Source of the DNA: Candidatus Aminicenantota bacterium
GTDB taxonomy: Bacteria; Acidobacteriota; Aminicenantia; JAMOAD01
Assembly (NCBI GenBank): GCA_027031485.1
Contig: JALVQI010000077.1
Span: forward strand, 1-40,973
Length of the DNA stretch: 40,973 nt
Direction: 5' to 3'
The notes below the pieces were generated by a model that did not search any database, had not been told where the DNA came from, and saw nothing but the letters and a program-made list of their open reading frames with translations. Both the position numbers and the translations under genes were made by a program. Below are positions 16,494 to 23,445 of this stretch, in pieces; within the stretch, counting starts at the first letter, position 1, and each line of letters begins with the position of its first letter.

Positions 16494-17135
16494 ATGGTAA
16501 AATCAAAAATGAGATTAAAATGGGGGTTTTTAATTCTTGTTCTGATAATTATTGTTCTTGTACTTTCGGGCTACATCTATCCTCTCCTCGAATTACCCTT
16601 AAAGGTTAACTCACCCTCTTTGAAAGAAATTAAAAGAGTAAATTACTCACATATAGTTGTTTTGAGCGGAGGATGTAAAAGGTACAATATACTTGGAACC
16701 AGCACTGAAAAGAGATTGGAGTCAGCAATTGAACTTTATAAACCCAAAGCCAAAATAATATTGGCAGGGAATTTTATCTGTGGGAAAAATAGAAGAACAG
16801 GAAGAAATTTCTTAATTAAAAAGGGCATACCACCAAAAAATATAGTAGAACTTGATTATTCAAACTCAACCATTAATGATTGTAGAAAGGCTGCAGAGTT
16901 TCTAATAAAACATCGTATAGAAAAACCAATTATCATAACTTCTTTCTATCATGCCAAAAGAGTAAAATTAGTATTTGCATACTTTTATAAAAAAAAGTTT
17001 TTTCTATATTCTTCATCGACTTTTAGAGAGAAATTTGATAATCTTAAAAAAAGAAGAAGACTTCTGAAATTATTGATTCATGAATATGGAGGAATCATTT
17101 ATTGGTATTTTAAAAGGCTCTTTTATTTAAAATAA
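16494..17135 (+). CDS. DUF218 (YdcF/SanA-like) membrane-anchored protein
   Basis: One N-terminal membrane helix (about 8-30) is followed by a Rossmann-like DUF218 domain: HIVVLSGG, KRLESAIELYKP, AKIILAGN, NSTINDCRKAAEF and ITSFYHAKR are all typical. Family members are linked to envelope integrity and to polyprenyl or peptidoglycan precursor metabolism. ATG at 16494 has no clear ribosome site, and an ATG five codons downstream is possible. It may be co-transcribed with nagA (36-base gap), which fits an envelope theme. Confidence 0.8.
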   Translation: MVKSKMRLKWGFLILVLIIIVLVLSGYIYPLLELPLKVNSPSLKEIKRVNYSHIVVLSGGCKRYNILGTSTEKRLESAIELYKPKAKIILAGNFICGKNRRTGRNFLIKKGIPPKNIVELDYSNSTINDCRKAAEFLIKHRIEKPIIITSFYHAKRVKLVFAYFYKKKFFLYSSSTFREKFDNLKKRRRLLKLLIHEYGGIIYWYFKRLFYLK

Positions 17136-17275
17136 ATTCAAATAATTTTTAGTTCTGAGTAAATCGAATAACAAATTGAACTCAGTTGAAATCTTTGAAA
17201 AAATTTTCCGAAAAACACTTAGATTTTCTAAAAAATTATTTAATTGCACTTTTTTATAAAAATTGCTAAAGATTA

Positions 17276-17812
17276 TTAGTGGATATTATAAACCTGACCT
17301 ATTTTATTTTTAGCTACAAAATCAAGTTCAAGGCTCATCTTACCATATTCCACTGTATAAATCTCCTTTGAACTTTTTGTTAAATAATCTGTAACCTTCG
17401 GAATAATTTTATAATGATCAACAGTTTTATCATCCTTGTATAAAATCTCATCTGTCATCTCTATCATCCTCATCAAGGATAGATAGTCCCTTAAAAATTT
17501 ACCATCTTCAAATGAAGCAATTTTAAGAGCTGTCTTTTGGTCAAAAAATTCAAGCGAAATCCTCTTTTTACCTTTTCTCATTGCAATTTTAGATAACTCA
17601 ATTGCCATCTGTTTCAAAACTTCAAGAAGGTCATCATCTATCTTGTTGTTGCTAACCTTTATCTTTCTTACAAAGCTAAACCTAACCTCAACCTTTAAAT
17701 TTGTTTTGATTAAAACCTCTCTCTCCTTAACAACAATATTATTAATTTTAATATCCTTCTTTACCCTTAAAGCTTGAAGATTAAATTTAACTGCCACAGA
17801 ATTTATCCTCAT
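17276..17812 (-). CDS. Protein of unknown function (178 aa), island left edge
   Basis: I do not recognise this protein. It is soluble, highly charged, and mixed alpha/beta, with a long Lys-rich helix around VLKQMAIELSKIAMRKGKKR and a beta-rich N-terminus (VVKEREVLIKTNLKVEVRF). No signal peptide or membrane segment is seen. The start ATG lies 13 bases downstream of a TTTTCCGAAAA motif of the kind found in the regulatory regions of this island, and another such motif lies downstream of the gene near 17209. It is divergent from the TROVE gene and could be a regulator or partner of that system, but nothing in the sequence proves it. The start may be the GTG five codons in. Confidence 0.55.
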   Translation of the reverse strand: MRINSVAVKFNLQALRVKKDIKINNIVVKEREVLIKTNLKVEVRFSFVRKIKVSNNKIDDDLLEVLKQMAIELSKIAMRKGKKRISLEFFDQKTALKIASFEDGKFLRDYLSLMRMIEMTDEILYKDDKTVDHYKIIPKVTDYLTKSSKEIYTVEYGKMSLELDFVAKNKIGQVYNIH

Positions 17813-17966
17813 ACTATTTTTTCGGAAAAAACCAAAAATATTTTAATGCTACTTTTCCTAATCTTTTTCTACAAGAAAACTCTTTAAAATAGAGCCAATC
17901 AAGAAAGTTAAATACTATTTTCTAATATGTAATACAATAAGAAAATGTTTAAAAAAATAGAAATTT

Positions 17967-18160
17967 TCGGAAAAATTTCGGATTATTGTGTACCCATTAT
18001 ATGGAAAAATTTTTTAAAAATGAGAAAAAATTCAAAAAAAATCGGAAAAAATTTAAACCTATGTGTATATATAATATGAAAGATTTTTTTCAGAAGAAAA
18101 TATCAAAAAAAATGAAAAATTTTCGGAAAAAATCTGAATTAATGTGTATATATAGTATGA
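17967..18160 (+). repeat. Three tandem two-block promoter-like elements
   Basis: Three copies share TCGGAAAAA, then exactly 20 bases from TCGG to TGTGTA, then an AT-rich tail ending ATATG or GTATG. The TCGG blocks start at 17967, 18042 and 18123; the TGTGTA blocks start at 17987, 18062 and 18143. Spacing between copies is 75 and 81 bases. Two more copies with the same 20-base spacing lie on the minus strand at 30970-31073. The GGAA-type upstream block and fixed distance resemble an ECF sigma-factor promoter, and an ECF-like sigma gene lies 2 kb away. Between copies, A/T-run inverted repeats can form weak hairpins. The region is also open in one frame (17986-18255). Confidence 0.6.
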
Positions 18161-18169
18161 GTGAAAATT

Positions 18170-18255
18170 TTAAGAGAGTGGCGGATTGTAGAGATACTTC
18201 AAAAACAGACAAATTATTAAAAATTTTATTCTCTACAGCCCCTTCCCTCTCTTAA
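18170..18255 (+). ncRNA. Candidate Y RNA-like stem-loop upstream of Ro60 gene
   Basis: A long interrupted stem brings the ends of an 86-nt segment together. TTAAGAGAG (18170-18178) pairs perfectly with CTCTCTTAA (18247-18255). An internal loop with TGGCGGA opposite a pyrimidine tract CCCCTTCC contains a possible GG/CC pairing. TGTAGAGA (18187-18194) then pairs perfectly with TCTCTACA (18230-18237), extended by a T-G pair. The terminal loop is about 35 nt and AT-rich. Y RNAs have this plan: paired ends, an interrupted stem bound by Ro60, and a pyrimidine-rich internal loop, and bacterial ones often lie beside the Ro gene. The third two-block element ends just upstream. No tRNA-like domain is seen, and the RNA might instead be the structured leader of the TROVE mRNA. 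Confidence 0.5.
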
Positions 18256-18284
18256 TTAAATATATTTAAAATTAAGGGGGTAAG

Positions 18285-19943
18285 ATGAAACAAAATATGA
18301 AAAAACAAAAGAGCATAGTAATCAATAATTATGAGGGAGAACTTGCTTATTCTCTCTCCTCCGGATTTCAATCTTCTTCCCCAAAATTATATTCTCCTCC
18401 TATGTTATCTTCTTCCCCGAATTTATATTCTCCCCCGGCAAAGATAAAATATAATTCCACTTCCCTTGAAATTGCCTCCATGGCTTTTGCCTCTCTTGTT
18501 GAGGATACTTTTTATGAGGCTTGGGATACTCGCTTTGAAAGATTAAATAAAATAATTCACCATACTCCTCCCGAATTTATTGCAAAGCTTGCGGTTTTTT
18601 CAAGAAAAGAGATGAAACTCAGAACATTTCCCCTCTATCTTTTAGTAACAGCAATAAAAAACGGATTACATAAGAAAAACCATAAGATTTTTAAAAGAGC
18701 AATAACTTCAACCATAGATAGAGCGGATGAAATTTCTGAAATTCTTGCAATATATCAGAGGGTAAATGGGAGAATAAGGCCGTTAGCAAACATATTAAAA
18801 TCAGGAATCGGAGAAGCATTCAATAAATTTAATGAATACCAATTTTCAAAATATAAAAGGAATAAAAGTATTGTAAGTTTGAGGGATGCACTTTATTTAA
18901 CACACCCGGTTCCCAAATCAAAAGAGCAGTCCGAGCTTTTCAGAAAGATTGCCAAAAACAATCTTCAGGTCCCCTATACATGGGAAGTAAAGCTTTCTGA
19001 AATTCCGAAGGAAAACATTAAAGAGAGAAGATTGTTCTGGAAAGATATAATCTCAGAAAGAAAATTAGGCTATATGGCTGCTATCAGAAACCTCAGAAAC
19101 ATCCTTGAAGTTGCGGATAAAGAGCTTATAGAGTTAATATCAAAATACATAAAAGATGAAAAACTTATAAAAAACAGCAAAATCTTTCCATTCAGAATTT
19201 TGACAGCCTATATTATAATTAAAAGTTTGTTGAATAAAAGAGAAGAGAATGAGAAAGAGATTTTAGATATTTCTAATGTTCGTAGTATATTAAACTCACT
19301 CCGCTTAGCACTTGAGATCTCAATTCGGGAAAATTTTCTTGATAATGAATTCTGGCAAAGGGATGATAGGGTTTTAATAGCCGCTGATTTTTCAGGCTCT
19401 ATGAAAATTGGTCTTTCACTAAAATCAATAATTACCTTGAAGGATATAGCTCTCTTTTACGGCTTAATTTCAAGAAAATATTTGAAAAACTCCCATTTCG
19501 GAGTTTTCGGGGAAGAATGGAAAATCCTTGATGATATTTTTGAAGGAGAGGATGATATATTCAGTGCATACGAAAAAGCTCTTTCAATAGATGTGGGTAA
19601 AACTACAAACGGCCATCTTGCGCTTAAATGGCTTGAAGAAAATAGAATTGAGGTGGATAGAATAATGTTTTTTACGGACTGTATCCTATGGAACTCAGCG
19701 GAAGAATCTTATTTTTACTTCAGAGAAGATGTTGTTGCAAAAACATTTTATGAATACAAAAATAATCATCCGAAAACTAAAATCTATCTTTTTGACCTTG
19801 TAGGATATGGAAGAACACCTATAGATGTAAGGGAAAACGGAGTTTACTTTATCTCAGGATACTCAGATAAAATATTTGATGCAATAAGCTATTTTGAAAA
19901 TGGCTCAAATATGGTGAAGATGATAAATGAGTATGAGATTTGA
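18285..19943 (+). CDS. rsr: Ro60/Rsr-like TROVE-vWA RNA-binding protein
   Basis: Ro60-type proteins form a HEAT-repeat ring that binds misfolded RNA 3' ends in its hole and Y RNA on its outside. In bacteria they can tether PNPase for RNA turnover under stress. The TROVE module spans about residues 55-355 (LEIASMAFASLVEDTFYEAW, FIAKLAVFSRKEMKLRTFPL). The C-terminal vWA domain (about 360-552) has a complete metal site: DFSGSM at 368, a Thr in GKTTNGH and Asp in FFTDCIL. The N-terminus has an unusual Ser/Pro insertion with two copies of SSSPxLYSPP. At 552 aa it is close to typical Ro60 length. The start has an AAGGGGGT ribosome site. The upstream region carries the candidate Y RNA. Confidence 0.88.
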   Translation: MKQNMKKQKSIVINNYEGELAYSLSSGFQSSSPKLYSPPMLSSSPNLYSPPAKIKYNSTSLEIASMAFASLVEDTFYEAWDTRFERLNKIIHHTPPEFIAKLAVFSRKEMKLRTFPLYLLVTAIKNGLHKKNHKIFKRAITSTIDRADEISEILAIYQRVNGRIRPLANILKSGIGEAFNKFNEYQFSKYKRNKSIVSLRDALYLTHPVPKSKEQSELFRKIAKNNLQVPYTWEVKLSEIPKENIKERRLFWKDIISERKLGYMAAIRNLRNILEVADKELIELISKYIKDEKLIKNSKIFPFRILTAYIIIKSLLNKREENEKEILDISNVRSILNSLRLALEISIRENFLDNEFWQRDDRVLIAADFSGSMKIGLSLKSIITLKDIALFYGLISRKYLKNSHFGVFGEEWKILDDIFEGEDDIFSAYEKALSIDVGKTTNGHLALKWLEENRIEVDRIMFFTDCILWNSAEESYFYFREDVVAKTFYEYKNNHPKTKIYLFDLVGYGRTPIDVRENGVYFISGYSDKIFDAISYFENGSNMVKMINEYEI

Positions 19944-19999
19944 TAAAATTCAAGCATATCTTTAAAATACAGGTAATTATTAAAAAATTCCGAAAAAGC

Positions 20000-20042
20000 T
20001 TGACAAATGATTAAAAATATGATATATATAATGTATGATACA
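20000..20042 (+). promoter_or_regulatory. Promoter and dyad operator of the sigma-factor operon
   Basis: TTGACA (20000-20005), a 17-base spacer ending AAAAATATGA, then TATATA (20023-20028). An 11-base dyad TGTATGATACA follows at 20032-20042. The minus-strand promoter at 30902-30943 is nearly the same, with AAAAATATG in the spacer and the same dyad right after the -10. A TTCCGAAAAA block lies just upstream at 19989. A repressor binding the dyad could control both. Confidence 0.65.
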
Positions 20043-20055
20043 ATGTAAATTAATT

Positions 20056-20082
20056 AAAACTGACCAAGGGGGAGCAGTTTTT
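20056..20082 (+). promoter_or_regulatory. Leader hairpin with T-tail (possible attenuator)
   Basis: AAAACTG (20056-20062) pairs with CAGTTTT (20075-20081) around a 12-base purine-rich loop containing AAGGGGG. The T-run at the 3' side could make it a weak intrinsic terminator 75 bases before the sigma gene. Confidence 0.4.
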
Positions 20083-20091
20083 ATATACTGA

Positions 20092-20135
20092 GCCTCGCCT
20101 CTTATTGACTTGTGAAAATATTTAGGAGGTGAGGT
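20092..20135 (+). promoter_or_regulatory. Hairpin masking the Shine-Dalgarno of the sigma gene
   Basis: GCCTCGCCTCTT (20092-20103) can pair over 12 positions with AGGAGGTGAGGT (20124-20135), with only G-U wobbles as imperfections. This buries the AGGAGGTGA ribosome site directly before the ATG at 20136. The 20-base loop is A/T-rich. This is the layout of an RNA thermometer or other translational switch. Confidence 0.5.
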
Positions 20136-20735
20136 ATGCTCAATAAAATGTATAAGGATTTTTTTAATGAAGGGAAAAAAAGGCTTAATAAATTAAGCTC
20201 TGGCTTACCTTCTCAGGTAGCTGAGGATTTGATTAGCAATACTTTTTTTAAAGTGCTTAAAAGGCTTGATCCCTCAAAGTCTTACGCCCAGAAAAAAAGT
20301 TACTTTTTGTCTGCTTTGAGAAACGCTCTTTTAAACTACATAACAAGAGATAAAAAGAGAGAAAGATCTATGGATTTAAACAGCTTTTCAGCTTCAGAAA
20401 TTACAGATCCCGTATACTATGTAACCTTAAATGAGCTTCAATTAAGAGCTTATGAAATTGCAAACACTCTTTTATCATCCGAGAAAATCAGAGAAGGCTT
20501 TAAGTTAGCCTATATGCTTAGAAATGGGCATACCTTTGAAAGCATTAGAGCCCTAACGGGTATCCCGGTAAGCACAATAGAAAGAAAAAAAGAGAGAGCC
20601 TTAAAAAATCTTGAAAAGATAATGGATCAATTAAGCTTTTACCAACCTTGGCAATACAGAGTGGTATTAAATATTATTTTTGAGCAATTGGAATTTAATT
20701 ATGAGGAGGAGGTTTCTCTTCTCCTTTCAGCATAA
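20136..20735 (+). CDS. ECF-like RNA polymerase sigma factor
   Basis: At 199 residues this has ECF sigma size and order. Region 2 is recognisable in AEDLISNTFFKVLKRLDPSK and the helix FLSALRNALLNYITRDKKRER (compare the usual W-x-R-I-A-x-N-x-x-x-D-x-x-R-R). Region 4 is FKLAYMLRNGHTFESIRAL followed by TGIPVSTIERKKERALKNLEK, a clear helix-turn-helix. A C-terminal extension of about 35 residues is unusual. No anti-sigma gene with a membrane helix is adjacent, so control may be through the dyad promoter and the masked ribosome site instead. The two-block elements before the TROVE gene and at 31 kb are candidate targets. Confidence 0.7.
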   Translation: MLNKMYKDFFNEGKKRLNKLSSGLPSQVAEDLISNTFFKVLKRLDPSKSYAQKKSYFLSALRNALLNYITRDKKRERSMDLNSFSASEITDPVYYVTLNELQLRAYEIANTLLSSEKIREGFKLAYMLRNGHTFESIRALTGIPVSTIERKKERALKNLEKIMDQLSFYQPWQYRVVLNIIFEQLEFNYEEEVSLLLSA

Positions 20736-20750
20736 AAAAAGGGGGGTAAA

Positions 20751-20981
20751 ATGGCAGTATTGGAAGTTATAAGTGTTAGCAAGAAAAGAAGAAGCATTAT
20801 GGTGGTTGTAAAAAAAGAGGGAAAATCAAGAACCTTTCACCTTCACTGCAAAGATTCAAGAAATTGCTTTTACTGGATAGATCCAAATAGTCAATATTAC
20901 TGCAGCAGGTGGGGATACAAGACAGATAGTGGGGATATAAGAGAGATTGAGCTTCCGATATATGATCCGATATTTCGGTAA
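20751..20981 (+). CDS. Small basic protein, paralogue of the one at 30587-30865
   Basis: This 76-residue soluble protein begins LEVISVSKKRRSIMVVVKKE then GKSRTFHL. The first protein of the facing operon begins IEIISQSADQKKIEVVIKGE then GSSNTYHL, so the two are clearly related, and both later have SG(D/E)I. This copy has a middle segment with three cysteines (HCKDSRN, NCFYW, YYCSRW) that the other lacks. It follows the sigma gene by 15 bases with a GGGGGG ribosome site. Function is unknown; it could be a cofactor or anti-sigma-like regulator. Confidence 0.65.
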   Translation: MAVLEVISVSKKRRSIMVVVKKEGKSRTFHLHCKDSRNCFYWIDPNSQYYCSRWGYKTDSGDIREIELPIYDPIFR

Positions 20982-20989
20982 GATTATTT

Positions 20990-21018
20990 TTGACGAAAAG
21001 AGACAGACATCTTTATTA
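20990..21018 (+). promoter_or_regulatory. Probable promoter of trypsin-like gene 1
   Basis: TTGACG (20990-20995), a 17-base spacer, then TTATTA (21013-21018), within an AT-rich palindromic stretch. It is weaker than the related promoters of the next two genes. Confidence 0.4.
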
Positions 21019-21074
21019 AATAATAAAAAGGATATATAATTTATTTTATTAGATTATAAATATAGGAGGTATAA

Positions 21075-21800
21075 ATGTTTGAAAAAGCTTTGGAAAAAAT
21101 CAAACCCATTACAAAACCCATTGTATTTATTTCAGACACAGGAAAAGGTGTAGGGGCAAGGAATGGTTCCTACTTTATTTTAAATGATGAAGGCTGGATT
21201 TTGACCATAGCCCATATCTTCAATGAGGAAAACATCGGGTTGAAAAGATTTGATTACTGGTTAGGGGAGGATGGTGTTAAAATCGCTGAAAAATATGTTG
21301 ATTTTGAAAGTGATATTGCAGTTGCAAGAATTGAACCTTTTAATCCCGAGAACATAAAATATTATCCTATCATCAAAAATCCCGACAGATTAATTAAAGA
21401 AGAGCCTCTTGCTTTTATAGGTTACTCAGCTCTAAAACCTGTTGCGAGCTTGGATAGCAACGGAAATTTTACCCTTTCATACAAGCGATTGGAGCTTATT
21501 GAAGATGAAGATCTTGTAGTGGGAAATTATATAGGGGATAGAACGGAGAACAACGGGTTTTTTTTGGAGACCTCAGAGCCAAGCATTGAAGGACAGAGCG
21601 GAGGTCCTCTATTTGACAGAGATGGAATTGTCTGGGGAGTTCAGAGCAGAAGGGCAAAGCATGAAACAACCACAATTACAGTGGAAAATGGTATTGAAAA
21701 AAGACAAGTATCAATAAAAGAGTGTGCCTGGTCAGTCCACCCTTCAAGAATAGTTGAATTTTTAAAAAAACATAATATTAAGTTTGAGATGGAGAGGTAA
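21075..21800 (+). CDS. Trypsin-like serine protease 1 (cytosolic)
   Basis: A single chymotrypsin-fold domain without signal peptide or PDZ domain. The catalytic triad is intact: His47 in LTIAHIF, Asp80 in FESDIAVARI and Ser175 in GQSGGP. Such cytoplasmic trypsin-like domains are common in bacterial conflict and stress systems, where they may be set free to cleave partners; HtrA-type export is not indicated here. The C-terminus (RIVEFLKKHNIKFEMER) is almost identical to that of the second protease, and the coding end plus the downstream promoter region are duplicated. It has its own promoter and an AGGAGG ribosome site. Confidence 0.8.
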   Translation: MFEKALEKIKPITKPIVFISDTGKGVGARNGSYFILNDEGWILTIAHIFNEENIGLKRFDYWLGEDGVKIAEKYVDFESDIAVARIEPFNPENIKYYPIIKNPDRLIKEEPLAFIGYSALKPVASLDSNGNFTLSYKRLELIEDEDLVVGNYIGDRTENNGFFLETSEPSIEGQSGGPLFDRDGIVWGVQSRRAKHETTTITVENGIEKRQVSIKECAWSVHPSRIVEFLKKHNIKFEMER

Positions 21801-21925
21801 GGGGTAGGGGAAAATTCTTAATAAGGAAAATTTACACTAAAACAGTACTCGTGGGGAAAATTTTCCTTGACAAAAGAAAAATAATTTTATATTAATAAAT
21901 ATAAAATTTATATTAGGGGGGTAAT
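21740..21925 (+). repeat. Duplicated gene-end plus promoter segment, copy 1
   Basis: The last 50 or so bases of trypsin gene 1 and the whole gap to gene 2 are repeated at about 22573-22759, after gene 2. Matching blocks include TTTGAGATGGAGAGGTAA, GGGGAAAATTCTT-like sequence, ACAGTA and a TTGACA promoter with TATTAATAAATATAAAATTT. This intergenic copy is much better conserved than the bodies of the two genes. Confidence 0.7.
21867..21895 (+). promoter_or_regulatory. Promoter of trypsin-like gene 2
   Basis: TTGACA (21867-21872), a 17-base spacer, TATTAA (21890-21895). The -10 lies in an inverted repeat TTTTATATT-N4-AATATAAAA, which could be an operator. Confidence 0.6.
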
Positions 21926-22633
21926 ATGTTTAGAGAAGCATTAAAAAAAGCAATGAGTTTTACAAAACCAGTTTTTTTTGTTGATTATGAAGAGAATTTT
22001 GTCAAGTTAGCAGAAGGGATGGGAACTTATTTTATTATCAACGAAGAAGGTTGGATTTTAACAGTCGCCCACATTTTCAAAACCCAAAATGGAGAAATAG
22101 CAAAAAACAGAAAATTTTCATGGAATGCTTCTGATGCAGAAATTGATAAATTAATAATAAGTGAAACAGATGATATGGCTCTTGTAAAACTAACTCCATT
22201 TAAAGAAGAAAATGTACAATATCCTAAATTTAAAAACCCGGAGAAAAATATAGATACTGGTGTTTTTCTCTGCAAACTTGGATTTCCTTTTAACGAAATT
22301 AAATTAGGTTATGATAAAAACAGTGACTCAATTACTTTTAGTAAGGGCTCTTTACCTGTTACTTTCTTCCCTTTAGAAGGTATGTATACTAGAAATGTAT
22401 TAGATAGAAAGTCAGAATTAATTGAAATTTCAACCCCTGGAATTCCTGGGCAAAGTGGTGGTCCTATATTTGATAAAGAAGGAATTGTTTGGAGCATTAT
22501 AACAAATAATACTTCAATCAAATTAGAAGTTCCAATTCCAAATCAATATATTCATTTAACGTGGGGGATCCACCCGAAAAGAATAGTTGAATTTTTACGA
22601 AAGAATAATATTAAGTTTGAGATGGAGAGGTAA
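21926..22633 (+). CDS. Trypsin-like serine protease 2 (cytosolic)
   Basis: This is a diverged tandem paralogue of the preceding gene, 235 residues long, with no export signal. The triad is intact: His49 in LTVAHIF, Asp83 in SETDDMALVKL and Ser177 in GQSGGP. The two proteases share the N-terminal MFxxAL, the GWILTxAHIF block and the near-identical C-terminus, but the substrate-pocket regions differ strongly, so they probably cleave different targets. It is expressed from its own copy of the duplicated promoter. Confidence 0.8.
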   Translation: MFREALKKAMSFTKPVFFVDYEENFVKLAEGMGTYFIINEEGWILTVAHIFKTQNGEIAKNRKFSWNASDAEIDKLIISETDDMALVKLTPFKEENVQYPKFKNPEKNIDTGVFLCKLGFPFNEIKLGYDKNSDSITFSKGSLPVTFFPLEGMYTRNVLDRKSELIEISTPGIPGQSGGPIFDKEGIVWSIITNNTSIKLEVPIPNQYIHLTWGIHPKRIVEFLRKNNIKFEMER

Positions 22634-22759
22634 AGAGCGGGGGAAAAATTCTTGACAAGGAAAGTTCACACAAGAACAGTAATTGCGGGGGAATTTTTCA
22701 TTGACAAAATAAAAAAAATCTTATATTAATAAATATAAAATTTATGTTAGGGAGTTAAT
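22573..22759 (+). repeat. Duplicated gene-end plus promoter segment, copy 2
   Basis: This is the second copy of the segment at 21740-21925. It runs from the end of trypsin gene 2 into the start of the methyltransferase gene and supplies that gene with a promoter. Confidence 0.7.
22701..22729 (+). promoter_or_regulatory. Promoter of the methyltransferase gene
   Basis: TTGACA (22701-22706), 17 bases, TATTAA (22724-22729), followed by the same AT-rich dyad as the promoter of trypsin gene 2. Confidence 0.6.
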
Positions 22760-23392
22760 ATGAGTCAAAAAAAATATGATGATTGGGTAACAAATGTTCC
22801 TTGTGAAGAGCATGATCGCTTAAATCTTAGTCTTTTCCCAAATGAAGAATATTTTATTGACTCCTATGCTAAAAATTCAATCCTTGACATCGGATGTGGG
22901 ACAGGACATAGAACATTTCCATATTTTGAAGAAAAAAGAATATATTATCTCGGAGTTGAAAAGTTTCCACATTTAATTGAATGTAGTAGCTATCAAGATA
23001 AAATACTACAAGCAGATTTTGCAGGGGATGATTTTGTAGAATTGCCTGCGCTTCAAAACAAAAATTTTGATCTTTGCGCACTTTTTGGTGGTGTTTCAAA
23101 CGGTTTAATTGATAATAATATCAGGCAAAATGCATGGAAAAATATAGGTATATTAGCTGATTCAATATGTAATTATATTTTGCTCGATACACTTAACCAT
23201 TTTAATTGGTTTGAAACTGCTGAAAAGGGGCAAACATTAAAATTGTTAAACTTTCTCCCTCCTCAGTACTTCTATTCAAAAAAAGAGATAGAAAATTTAA
23301 TAAGCACAAATAATTTAACAATAGTAGAAACAATGGAAGAACCAGTCGGGACATACAGAAGAATTCATTATCTTCTAAAGAAAAATATTTAA
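22760..23392 (+). CDS. Class I SAM-dependent methyltransferase
   Basis: The SAM-binding motif I is ILDIGCGTGHRTFPYF (about residues 40-55), followed by an acidic motif II in YLGVEKFPHL and a motif around LQADFAGDDF. Motif IV reads NFDLCALFGG, without the NPPY or DPPY of DNA methylases, so the substrate is more likely a small molecule, protein or RNA. The family assignment is general. Its promoter region is copied from the protease array, suggesting it was added to a pre-existing cassette series. Confidence 0.75.
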   Translation: MSQKKYDDWVTNVPCEEHDRLNLSLFPNEEYFIDSYAKNSILDIGCGTGHRTFPYFEEKRIYYLGVEKFPHLIECSSYQDKILQADFAGDDFVELPALQNKNFDLCALFGGVSNGLIDNNIRQNAWKNIGILADSICNYILLDTLNHFNWFETAEKGQTLKLLNFLPPQYFYSKKEIENLISTNNLTIVETMEEPVGTYRRIHYLLKKNI

Positions 23393-23445
23393 AACATAAA
23401 TTTATAAAGTAAATATTACAAAACAAGGAAAAATGTAGGAGTTTT

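Noticed and set aside
17986-18255. An 89-codon open frame across the three two-block repeats, with MCIYxM repeated at 25- and 27-residue spacing
   Set aside because: It starts with TTG without a ribosome site, is very Lys/Phe-rich because of A/T runs, and ends inside the candidate RNA stem. The 31-kb copies keep the DNA spacing but have an in-frame stop between the blocks, which favours a DNA element. The repeat spacing being a multiple of three leaves some doubt.
18239-18280. A second masked ribosome site, CCCCTT pairing with AAGGGG before the TROVE start
   Set aside because: Only six base pairs, and the same bases take part in the stronger candidate RNA fold; too weak to claim.
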